Shown here: positions 8,164 through 17,700 of the stretch, piece after piece
Numbering within the stretch: the stretch's first letter is position 1
Layout of the letters: each line of letters opens with the position of its first letter
Origin: Saccharothrix australiensis
GTDB lineage: Bacteria; Actinomycetota; Actinomycetes; Mycobacteriales; Pseudonocardiaceae
NCBI RefSeq assembly: GCF_003634935.1
Contig: NZ_RBXO01000001.1
Coordinates: 2,319,501 to 2,383,500 of the forward strand
Length of the DNA: 64,000 nt
Direction of reading: 5' to 3'
Notes under the pieces: model-generated
What the model was told of the DNA's origin: nothing
Database searches by the model: none
The model's input: only the letters and a program-made list of their open reading frames with translations
Position numbers and translations under genes: made by a program

Positions 8164-9416
8164 GGCAGCGTCGGGGGAGGTGTGACGCAGTCGCGGTGGG
8201 CAGTGACGAGCTGCCCGTACCACCGGCGTTGTTGGTCACCTGAACTGCTGATCAGCCGGTCGAGTTGCGCCACCTGGTCCGGCGGCACCAGCTGAGCGGC
8301 CGGCACGTCGGGGCGGATGCGCTTCGCCAACCATCCGTTGAGCAGCGCTCGGGTGGCCGCTGCCGGGTAGGGCCCGGCGCCTCGCCCGGTGGCAGCACAT
8401 CGCGGCGGTGGCGGGACGAGTGCGCGCGCAAGCGCCGTCACCAGATCCGCTTCTGTCGTGCCAGGGCGAACAGGCCCGACCCGTTGTGCGGCGGCACCCG
8501 GCCGTAGTCCGTTTTCCAGGTGTAGCTGCGAATGTGCGTCAAGATCGGCGAACAGCACGCGATACCTGCCTGCCGCGTCCAACCAGGCGTCGACATCCTC
8601 GGCGTGCTCGGGCCACATGCACACCGTTACGTCGTCACGGCTTCCGCACACCTCGGCGGCGGGTGGGCGGGCCTCGGTCAACCGCGCTCCGGTGCTCTGG
8701 ATCAGGGTCACCGCGGCCACCGCCGTCGCCACCGCCATCACCGCCGGCGGCACGGCACGGGCGGGGTTGGACAGGGTGAGCGCGGCCAAGGCCGCCACCG
8801 CCAGCGCGGTGATCCACAGCCACTGGCCCGTCACGGTGGCGGGCACCGGCTGCGAAGCGACGTCGCAGCACTCCCGGTGCACCGTGCTCAGCCGCGCCAC
8901 CAACGGATCGGTGCTGCTGGAGCCGAAGGCCAAGGCCAACCACACTGCCACCGCCGAGATCGGCGCGGTCAGGTAACGCGGGAGGTACCGCCCGGCGACC
9001 GCGCCGACCAACACCGCGGGCACCAAGCAGAACGGTCCCAGGAGCACCACCGACCAGTGAGGACCACCCGTGCCCCGCACGTCCACGGCCGTGACCGCGA
9101 ACGTGGCGACCCAGGCCGCGACACCGGCGATCAGCGCGCCGACGCAGTTGACCAGGAGCCACGCCAGTGGCGATCGCGGATAGGTGTGGACCAGCAGCGG
9201 CGAGCTGGTGCGGCGGTCGCGCGACATGTCCCAGCCGGCGAGGGTCGCGGTGAGCGGCACCAGCAGCACACCGTGCTGCTGCAGTTGTCCGGACGCCCTA
9301 CCCCAGTCCGCCGACCAGCCGTCACCACGACTGCCGGCGCAGATGCCCAACAGGACCATGGCGGGCAACGCGATCGGAGTGCTGCCGCGTCGCAGGGCGA
9401 TCAACAACGGCGTCAT
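8160..9416 (-). CDS. ABC-2-like membrane protein with extracellular domain
   Basis: The protein has 418 residues. Its ATG overlaps the stop of the ATPase reading frame (ATGA). Some six or more membrane helices lie in residues 10-260, followed by a soluble C-terminal region of about 150 residues with Cys pairs (VCGSRDDVTVCMWPE) that probably faces outside. The early segment around LAGWDMSRDRRTSS is typical of ABC-2 permeases encoded behind a single ATPase. With its ATPase frameshifted (next entry upstream), it may not be functional. The substrate is unknown. Confidence 0.7.
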   Translation of the reverse strand: MTPLLIALRRGSTPIALPAMVLLGICAGSRGDGWSADWGRASGQLQQHGVLLVPLTATLAGWDMSRDRRTSSPLLVHTYPRSPLAWLLVNCVGALIAGVAAWVATFAVTAVDVRGTGGPHWSVVLLGPFCLVPAVLVGAVAGRYLPRYLTAPISAVAVWLALAFGSSSTDPLVARLSTVHRECCDVASQPVPATVTGQWLWITALAVAALAALTLSNPARAVPPAVMAVATAVAAVTLIQSTGARLTEARPPAAEVCGSRDDVTVCMWPEHAEDVDAWLDAAGRYRVLFADLDAHSQLHLENGLRPGAAAQRVGPVRPGTTEADLVTALARALVPPPPRCAATGRGAGPYPAAATRALLNGWLAKRIRPDVPAAQLVPPDQVAQLDRLISSSGDQQRRWYGQLVTAHRDCVTPPPTLP

Positions 9417-10166
9417 CGGTCATCCCCAGACTCCACCAGCGCTTCGTACGCCGAATCGATCTGCGCGGCCCCGTTGCCCTTGCCGCCGGTGAACTCGTCG
9501 ACCGTGCCGCTGAACCGCACCACTCCCTCGTCCAGGACCACGACGCGGTCGGCGGTCGCGGCCAGGTCCTCGGTGAGATGCGTGCTGAGGACAACTGCCC
9601 GGTCCCGCCCGAGAGCGGGGATCAGCGCTCGCAGTGCGCGCCGCCGGCGGGGGTCGAGCCCGACGGTCGGCTCGTCGAGCAGGAGCACGTCGGGCCGGTT
9701 GACGATCGCCGGGGCGATTCCGACTCGGCGAGTCAATTCCACCGGACAACTGCGAGGTCCTGGTGTCGCGCCGGTCGGCCAGGTCCACCGCGTGGAGCGC
9801 CGCGTCCACGGCGGGCGCCCGCTGCCGCCGGGGCACGAGGCGTTGCCAGGCGGTCAGCAGGAGGAATTCGGCGACCGTCAGGTTCTCGGGCAGGGCGAAA
9901 GCCTGCGGAAGGAAACCGAGCAGGCCACCGGTAGCGCTTCCGGTCGCGGGCGCTGTCCACGCCGTTGACGCTCAGGAACCGGTCTGGATTCGCAATCCTG
10001 TCGACAGCAGCGCCAATAACGTGCTCTTACCCGCGCCGTTCGGCCCGAGAACGGCTGTCACACCGGTGCGGATCTCCAGATCGATTTGATGCAGCGCGAT
10101 CACACCACCATAGCGGTGCGACACCGCCGAGATCCGCACAGAATTCCCCACTGTCCCGCCCTCCAC
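9413..10166 (-). pseudogene. ABC transporter ATPase broken by three single-base frameshifts
   Basis: The order on the minus strand is Walker A (LGPNGAGKST), a Q-loop region (LGFLPQ), the signature (QLSGG) and Walker B (VLLLDEPTVGLDP), so it is a complete ATP-binding cassette in content. Three indels break it: a lost base near 9975 puts a TGA after the segment RIQTGS, an extra base near 9927 restores the frame at GLLGFLPQ, and an extra T at 9735-9736 separates QLSGG from the next segment, TRRVGIA. The downstream permease start overlaps its stop, so this was once a coupled operon. Either it is a pseudogene or the sequence carries assembly errors. Two of the indels sit in short homopolymers. Confidence 0.85.
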
Positions 10167-10289
10167 ATGCCGAATCGCGGTGGCGACCGACCCTAGCGGG
10201 CGAACACCACCGCGACGTGATCATGTCGGGTCGGACCGGGGAGGCCGCCGTCGGTGCGCTCACGTGGCAGACAGGACCGCGACCACGCC

Positions 10290-10925
10290 TCAGAAGACCA
10301 GGACGCCCTGTGCGGTGGGTTGCAGGGTGCCGACCTTGGCGCTGCTCACCTTGAGGCTGCCGGGGTCGGAGATCGGGCGGCCGTCGGTGCCGATGAGGGT
10401 CGCCTCCGCGGAGGCGCCGCCGGGCACCTCGACCTTCATCGAGCCGATCGCCGAGCCGCTCGCGGCGTCGCCCAGCGCCAGTTGCACCCCCGCGAACGCC
10501 GTCTGACCGGGCTGGAGGGTGATCGACGGTCCCTCGCCGGGGATCAGCACCTGCTCGACCGGTATGGCGGCGGGCGCGCCGGACAGGTTGGTGAAGCTCG
10601 GTATCGGCCAGCCCTGCACGGTGAGCGGCGTGGTGCCGCGGTTCGTCACCGCGAGCAGGCCGACGCCCGGCTTGTCCGCGCCCTGCATCGAGAACGAGGC
10701 TTCGATCGCCGCTCGGGTGGACGCGGGCGCGGACGCGGACGTCGGCGCGGCGGAAGGCGCAGAGGACGACGTGGGCGTGGGTGTCGAGGCCGTGGTCGGT
10801 TCGCTGGTCGTGGTCGGTGACGGGAAGGGTGACGCGCCCGAGTTCGACGACGCCGAGCCGCACGCCGTGAGAACGCAGAACAAGGCGACTGCCGAGCCGC
10901 TGACGACCACCCGCGTGGAACGCAT
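10290..10925 (-). CDS. Lipoprotein with DUF4232-like domain
   Basis: The protein has 211 residues. The ATG at 10925 has AAGGGG upstream. The signal sequence ends in a lipobox (LTAC), so Cys22 should be lipidated and the protein held on the outer face of the membrane. A Ser/Thr/Pro/Ala linker (residues 25-75) leads to a beta-sandwich-like domain with the VTNRGTTPLTVQGWP motif typical of DUF4232 and similar cell-surface domains. Its role is unknown, and binding of a wall component is possible. It stands alone, divergent from the toxin locus. Confidence 0.8.
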   Translation of the reverse strand: MRSTRVVVSGSAVALFCVLTACGSASSNSGASPFPSPTTTSEPTTASTPTPTSSSAPSAAPTSASAPASTRAAIEASFSMQGADKPGVGLLAVTNRGTTPLTVQGWPIPSFTNLSGAPAAIPVEQVLIPGEGPSITLQPGQTAFAGVQLALGDAASGSAIGSMKVEVPGGASAEATLIGTDGRPISDPGSLKVSSAKVGTLQPTAQGVLVF

Positions 10926-11240
10926 GCGCACACCCCTTCGAATTCGCCGATCGACATCGCATCGGTAGCCCGCGTGCGCGCGGGTCAAACCTCGACGGCC
11001 TGCCGAGGCACCGTCGACATCGCCTCGATCGGTGGAGTGACGGTCAGGGCGGCCTGTGGTAAATCGGAGGACGGGTCGGGGGTCCGAATGGCTCATCGGT
11101 GCAGTGGAACGGCCCGACCGGGGTTCGGGGACGCCGAAGATTCCCCTTGTGCAAGTGACTTGCCACAGACATGATTCTTTCTCAGGTCGGGGGACCTGGG
11201 TCTGAGGCCGCAGTGTTGACGCGGCCGGGGGGTATCGTCT
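10926..11240. other. Promoter region upstream of the toxin locus
   Basis: 315 bases lie between the lipoprotein and the LamG gene. They must hold both promoters. Moderately A+T-richer bases occur around 11055-11075 and 11135-11185. I see no clear -35/-10 pair and no gene. Confidence 0.4.
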
Positions 11241-14200
11241 ATGCGATCGCGCATCTCCGCGCGGGATTTCGTCCTGCGCACATTCGTCGCGGGTCTGGTG
11301 CTCGCCGTAGTGGGGGGTGGGGTTGCTGCGGTCCCGGCCGCGGTGGCGGCGTCCGCGGTGCCGGATACGGCGCCCGACGAGGCCACGGCGATCCGGTATG
11401 CCGCGCGGGGTGACAAGTCGGTGGTGGTGGAGTCGGCCACGACGGAGACCGAGGAGTTGCGGGCGAATCCGGACGGGTCGATGACCTGGGTCGAGCACGT
11501 GCAGCCGGTGCGGGTGAAGCGTGGCGGTGGGTGGGTGCCGGTCGATCTGACGTTGGAGCGCAAGGCGGACGGGACGTTCGGTCCGAAGGCGTCGACGGTC
11601 GAGGTCGCGTTCTCCGGCGGTGGCACGGGTTCCGGCGACGAGCCGTTGGCCAAGGTGGTGCAGGCCGGCCACGAGGTGGGTCTGGGCTGGTCGAGCCCGC
11701 TGCCGGAGCCGGTGGTGGACGGTGCGAGCCTGGTTTACCGGAACGTGTTGCCGGACGTGGACCTGAAGGTCGAGGCGCATCTCAAGGGTTTCCGCGAGCT
11801 GCTGGTGGTGAAGACCGCGGAGGCGGCGCGGAATCCGGAGTTGGACCGGATCACGTTCCGCACGCACGCCGAGGCGGTGCGGGTGGAGGAGGGGCCGTCG
11901 GCCGACGGCGGCCTGGTGGCCCGCGATCCGGAGGGCAAGCCGGTGTTCCTCGGTGACGCCTCGCGGATGTGGGACTCCTCCGGTGGGGCTGACGCGTCGC
12001 TCGACAAGGGCGACCGGCACGCGGCGATGGGGTTGGAGGTCACCCCGGACGGCGTGTCGATCGTGCCGGACCGGGCGTTCCTGGACAGCCCCGCGACCAC
12101 GTTCCCGGTGTCGCTGGACCCGGAGTACTACTGCGGCAACTGCGGCAAGGTGCACCATGCGGTGGTGCAGGACCTGTGGGGTGACGCGCACAACTTCGAC
12201 CGGACGTCGGCGCCGTTGAACGACTTGAAGGCGGGAAGGGTCAACGCGGCGGAGATGGAGGCGCACCGGGACGGGTTGTCGCGGTCGTACCTCCAGATGC
12301 ACACCGGGCCGATCGCGGGCAAGTACATCCACGGGGCGACCTTGAAGACCAAGGTCGTGCACACGTACTCGTGTAACCCGTCGGCGACGGAGTTGTGGCT
12401 GGTCGACTGGATCGACTGGGGTACGACGTGGGACAACCAGCCACGTTGGCAGTACCTGTTGTCGAGCAACAACCGGGAGAACAACGCGGCTCACTGCCCG
12501 ACGGATGGGAACGCGGGGTTCGACGCGACCAAGGCGGTGCGCGATGCCGCAGCGGGTGGTTGGACGTGGACGAACTTCATGCTCAAGGCCGAGCACGAGG
12601 GCCAGTTGGACACGTCGTGGCGGAAGTTCGACCTCAACCCGTACTTGGAGGTGCGGTACAACAGCTACCCGAACCCGCCGTCGGATCTCGGCATGGAGGG
12701 CTGGGGCCCGAACCCGTGGGACGCGCTGCCGTGCCGGTTGGGTCCGGATCGCGCGGTGGTGGGCACGCGGACGCCGACGTTGCGCGCGCGGTTGTCCGAC
12801 CCCGATCAGGACGCGGTGCTGAAGGCGGGCTTCCGGGTGTTCGTGGGGCCACACGACAACTACACGTGGAACGAGAAGGAAGTCCACGTGCCCGACATCC
12901 AATCGGGAAACTTCGCGCAGACCACGGTGCCCACGGACTGGATCACCAGCGATGGCGTGCACAGCTGGCACCTGTGGAGCAACGACCACGAGTTCGAGAG
13001 CTGGTCGCCGTACTGCGAGTTCGAGGTGGACACGGTCAAGCCGAACACGCCGGCGGTGTCGTCGATCGACTTCCCGGACGTGGGTATCGGTGATGCGGTC
13101 GGTCGGACGGGCACGTTCACGTTCCGCACCAACGGGAACACCGGCATGAACGGCAAGATGGACGTCCGGAAGTACGGGTGGTCGTTGAACAACGACACCG
13201 CGACCACGCACACGGTGGACGTCCCGTCAGGTGGTGACGGGACGGTGACGGTGTCGATCACGCCGACCAAGGCGGGCACGAACGTCCTGTACGTGACGGC
13301 TTTCGACCACGCGGGGAATCGTGCGGCGGCCAACGCGGTGTACACGTTCCGGGTCGGTGAGCCGGCGGTGCCGAAGGCGTCATGGTCGTTCAACGAATCC
13401 TCCGGGTCGTCAGCGGGTGACGACTCCGGCGGCAACCGGCCGTTGACGCTGCAGGGCCAGGCTTCTTTCGCCCCCGGCTACGAGGGCAACGCGTTGACGC
13501 TCGACGGGACCTCGGGTCATGCCACTTCACCGTGGTCGCTCCTGGACACCTCGCGGGCGTTCTCGGTATCGGCGTGGGCGAAGGTGGATCGACTCGACGG
13601 CTACTACACGGTGGCAAGCCAGGACGGCGCCGTGGCCAGTCCGTTCTACCTGCAGTACAGCCGGGACGTGGACCGCTGGACGGTCTCCTGGACCGACTCG
13701 GACACAGCTGCTCCGGGACTCACCAGGGTGGCGTCGGCCGCACGGCCGCAGATCGGCGTGTGGACGCATCTGGTGGGTTCTTACGAACCGGACAGTGGTC
13801 TGGTGTCGCTGTACGTGGACGGAAAGCTCGAAGGCACCGGAACCGCACGGATGTGGACCGCCATCGGAAGTCTGGTGATCGGAGCGTCCAAATGGGACAG
13901 CCGTCGGGCGGACCACTTCCCCGGCGCCGTCGACGCGGTGCGGGTGTGGGACAGGGTGTTGTCCGCGGCGGAGGTCGCGGCGCAGGCGAACGTGGCGGTG
14001 CTGCGCGCGCGGATGGCGTTGGACGAGCAGGCCGGGACGACGACGCTGGAGCAGGTGTCCGGGCAGCAGGCGTCGTTGTCGGCTGGTGTGACGTGGGCCG
14101 GCACGCCGGTCGACCCGGACGACCCCAACCAGGTGCTGAAAGGCGAGGACAAGTGGCTGAACTTCGGCGCTTCCGGTCCACGTGAGGTCACCGCACCGCG

Positions 14201-14702
14201 TCCCGCGATCCTGCGTACGGACCGTTCCTATTCGGTGTCGGCGTGGGTGCGCCTGGAGAACGTCGACGCTGAAGCGGGTGCGGCGGTGAGCCTGGGTGAC
14301 ACGCACTACACACCGTTCCAGTTGCAGTACCGGCCAGAAAACAAGCAGTGGGCGTTTCTGATCAACCACTACGCGGACCGCGGTTCATGGCATGTGGCGT
14401 TGTCGGACAAGCCCGCGCAGGCTGGTAAGTGGGTGCACCTGGTCGGCATCTACGACGCGACGTCGGGCCGGATCGCCTTGTACGTCGACGGGGTCAGGCA
14501 GACGTTCAACTTCCTCAACGCGCCCGGCGGGGGTGGGGTGTCCAGCTGGAACGGCACGGGTCCGTTGTGGCTGGGGCGCGGGGTGTGGGGCGGCAAGAAG
14601 TCCGATCCGTGGCGCGGTGATGTGGACGACGCACGGGTGTACTCCGGTGTGTTGACTACTGACCAGGTCCGCGGGTTGCGCGAGTCGACGCCCCACCAGT
14701 AG
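11241..14702 (+). CDS. Secreted LamG-domain protein of the RHS locus
   Basis: The protein has 1153 residues. A run of G ends 6 bases before the ATG as ribosome site. Residues 1-40 form a long Sec signal peptide. A DNRLRE-like region lies at about 326-466 (YIHGATLKTKVV, VDWIDWGTTWDNQP). Two LamG/jellyroll domains follow at about 712-903 and 923-1148 (SWSFNESSGS, RMALDEQAGT, both with GxxxxLDGxD-like strands). Such proteins regularly precede RHS toxins in actinomycetes and probably attach the toxin to the wall or bind target-cell glycans. The next gene begins 49 bases later on the same strand, so the two probably form an operon. Confidence 0.88.
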   Translation: MRSRISARDFVLRTFVAGLVLAVVGGGVAAVPAAVAASAVPDTAPDEATAIRYAARGDKSVVVESATTETEELRANPDGSMTWVEHVQPVRVKRGGGWVPVDLTLERKADGTFGPKASTVEVAFSGGGTGSGDEPLAKVVQAGHEVGLGWSSPLPEPVVDGASLVYRNVLPDVDLKVEAHLKGFRELLVVKTAEAARNPELDRITFRTHAEAVRVEEGPSADGGLVARDPEGKPVFLGDASRMWDSSGGADASLDKGDRHAAMGLEVTPDGVSIVPDRAFLDSPATTFPVSLDPEYYCGNCGKVHHAVVQDLWGDAHNFDRTSAPLNDLKAGRVNAAEMEAHRDGLSRSYLQMHTGPIAGKYIHGATLKTKVVHTYSCNPSATELWLVDWIDWGTTWDNQPRWQYLLSSNNRENNAAHCPTDGNAGFDATKAVRDAAAGGWTWTNFMLKAEHEGQLDTSWRKFDLNPYLEVRYNSYPNPPSDLGMEGWGPNPWDALPCRLGPDRAVVGTRTPTLRARLSDPDQDAVLKAGFRVFVGPHDNYTWNEKEVHVPDIQSGNFAQTTVPTDWITSDGVHSWHLWSNDHEFESWSPYCEFEVDTVKPNTPAVSSIDFPDVGIGDAVGRTGTFTFRTNGNTGMNGKMDVRKYGWSLNNDTATTHTVDVPSGGDGTVTVSITPTKAGTNVLYVTAFDHAGNRAAANAVYTFRVGEPAVPKASWSFNESSGSSAGDDSGGNRPLTLQGQASFAPGYEGNALTLDGTSGHATSPWSLLDTSRAFSVSAWAKVDRLDGYYTVASQDGAVASPFYLQYSRDVDRWTVSWTDSDTAAPGLTRVASAARPQIGVWTHLVGSYEPDSGLVSLYVDGKLEGTGTARMWTAIGSLVIGASKWDSRRADHFPGAVDAVRVWDRVLSAAEVAAQANVAVLRARMALDEQAGTTTLEQVSGQQASLSAGVTWAGTPVDPDDPNQVLKGEDKWLNFGASGPREVTAPRPAILRTDRSYSVSAWVRLENVDAEAGAAVSLGDTHYTPFQLQYRPENKQWAFLINHYADRGSWHVALSDKPAQAGKWVHLVGIYDATSGRIALYVDGVRQTFNFLNAPGGGGVSSWNGTGPLWLGRGVWGGKKSDPWRGDVDDARVYSGVLTTDQVRGLRESTPHQ

Positions 14703-14751
14703 CAGCACCTCCCTCCCCGGCCCACTCGATCCTCGTGAGGATTTCCTTGTC

Positions 14752-17700
14752 GTGAGTACCTTTGTGCGAAGATTGATCCAGAAAACAGTCGCGGTCGGTG
14801 TCGTGGCGGTGTTGACGACATCGACCGCGCAAGCCGTCGCCCATGCCGCAGGCGATTCCGAGTGGACGTTGCGGGAGTTGCAGCGGGAGAAGTCGGTCGA
14901 CACGGCGTCGGTGGGCGTGGACAAGCTGCCGGACGGTCCGTCCCCGGCGGTGGTGGACACGCCGGCGGCATACACCTGGCCGGTGGCCGCGCAGGTGGAG
15001 GTGAGGCTCGACGGGGAGGTCGGTACGGACCAGGCGGCGGGTGAGCCGATTCCGGTGCCGGGGACTCCGATCTCGCTCGGCCTTGCCGACCAGACGGGGG
15101 CTTCCACGACGCAAGCAGGGGAGAGCCGGGTCCGGGTGGAGGTGCACGACCGGAAGGCGTCACCGACCGCCGTGGTGTTCAGCCTCGCCGACGCCGGTGG
15201 TGCGCAGGGCAAGTCGCTCCGAGTGGCATTGAACTACGGCTCGTTCGCGTCGGCCTTCGGCGGTGATTACGGTGGGCGGCTGAAGCTGGTGCACCTGCCG
15301 GCGTGCGCGTTGACCAATCCCGGCAACGCCGAGTGCCTGCGCATGACTCCGGTTCAAGGCGCGCAGAACTTCGTTGTGAGCAAACGCTTGTTGGGCACGG
15401 CGACACTGAACTCGTCGGAACGCACGGTATTCGCGGTGGTGGCGGCGGCCGGCAGCGACCAGGGCGCGTACTCGGCGACGTCGTTGTCGCCGGCGGGTTC
15501 GTGGTCGGCGGGTGGTTCGTCGGGTGGTTTCACCTACAAGGTGCCGATGCGGGTGCCGCCGGCGGTGGCCGGTGCGGCGCCTTCGGTGTCGTTGGGGTAT
15601 TCGGCGCAGAGTCTGGATGGTCGGACATCGGCGACGAACAATCAGGCGTCGTGGGCGGGTGACGGGTGGGACATCTCGCCGGGTGGGTTCATCGAGCGGC
15701 AGTACAAGCCGTGCAGCCTCGATTTGGGCGGGAACAACGGTCAGACCAAGTCCGGTGACCAGTGCTGGGCGACCGACAACGCCACGATCAGCCTCGCCGG
15801 CGTGTCGGGGAAGTTGGTCAACATCCCTGGGACGCAGTCGTTCCGGGCGCAGGACGACGACGGCGCGCGGGTCGAGCGGTTGACCGGTGCGGCGAACGGT
15901 GACGACAACGGGGAGTACTGGAAGGTCACCACGACCGACGGGACGCAGTACTTCCTGGGCATGAACCGGTTGCCGGGGTGGTCGGAGGGCAAGCCGGAGA
16001 CGCAGTCGGCGTGGACGGTTCCAGTGTATGGCAACCATGGTGGCGAGCCGTGCAACGCGGGGACGTTCGACGCGTCGTGGTGTCGGCAGGCGTACCGGTG
16101 GAACGTGGACTATTCGGTCGATCCGCGCGGGAACGTGACGACCTACTATTACAACAGGGAGTTCAACCACTACGGGCGCAACTCGGACGCGGGCAAGGGC
16201 ACCGAGTACGTCCGGGGTGGTTGGCTGGACCGGGTCGAGTACGGCCTGCGGGACGGGGCGCTGTTCGCGCACCCCGGCGCGAAGGTGGAGTTCCAGACCG
16301 CCGAGCGCTGCTTGCCCGGCTGCAACCCGGGGCAGGCCACGACGACCCCGGAGTTCTGGCCGGATGTGCCCAACGACCAGATCTGCAACGCGGGTGAGCA
16401 GTGCACGCACCGGTTGACCCCGTCGTTCTTCACGCGCAAGAAGCTGACCAAGGTCGTCACCTACGTGGCGAACGGCACGTCGTCGTTCCAGGCGGTGGAC
16501 TCGTGGGAGTTGAAGCACGAGTTCCAGGCCACCGGTGACGGCCTCGCGCCATCGCTCAACCTCAAGTCGGTCGTCCACACCGGACATGTCGGTGGTGACG
16601 CGGCGCTGCCGCCGACGGTGTTCAGCTACACCGCCAAGGCGAACCGGGTGAACACCAACGCCGACTTCCGGGCGCTGACGAGGAACCGGCTGACGAAGAT
16701 CATCAACGAGGCGGGCGGCCAGACCGGTATCCGCTACAGCGAGGTGGACTGCCGGCCGGGCCGGATGCCCAGCTCGCCGGAATGGAACAACCTCCGGTGC
16801 TTCCCGACGTGGTGGACGCCGGAAGGCGCGTTGGAGCCGCGGTTCGAGTGGTTCCACAAGTACGTGGTCGAGGCGGTCATCGACACCGACGTGACGGGTG
16901 CGTCGCAACGGATTCCGACGACGTACGAGTACCTCGGTGACCCCGCCTGGCACTTCGACGAGGCCGAGTTCGCCGACCCGGAGCGCCGGACGTGGTCGCA
17001 GTGGCGTGGTTACGGCGTCGTGCGGACGAGCAAGGGCGACCCGAACGCCGGTCCGCAGACGGTGACCGAAACCGTGTACGGCCGGGGGATGAAGGGCGAC
17101 AAGCTGCCGTCGGGCACGCGGGACGCCGTCATCGAGACCAGCGAAGGCGAGCCGGTGCCGGACGTGGACCGGCTGCGCGGGTTCGTGCGGGAGACCCGGC
17201 AGCTGGTCGGTGGGCAGATCGTGTCGGCGTCGGTGACCGACCCGTACCTGCCCGACACGCCGACCGCGACCGATGCGCTCGGCAACAAGGCGTTCGTGAC
17301 CGGTGACGGGTCGGTGCGGGGCCGTACCAAGCTCGAGGACGGCACGTGGCGGCGCACGAAGGTGGTCAAGCAGTTCACCGCCGAGGGCATCGTCAACCGG
17401 GTGGAGGACCACGGTGACGTGGCGGTTACCGGTGACGAAACCTGCACGCGCACCACGTTCGCCCGTAACGAGACCGCATGGATCCTGACCGCGGCGTCGA
17501 AGGTGGAGACCGCGGTCGGTTTGTGCGCCGGGGAGGAGGCGTCGGCGGCCACGGTCCAGTCGTCGGCCCGGTCGTACTACGACGGCCAGGAGCACGGGGT
17601 GCCCCCGACCAAGGGGTTGATCACCAAGGCCGAGGTGTTGGACAAGTGGGACGCCTCCGGGCAGACCTGGGTGACCGCGTCGAGCACGTCCTACGACGAC

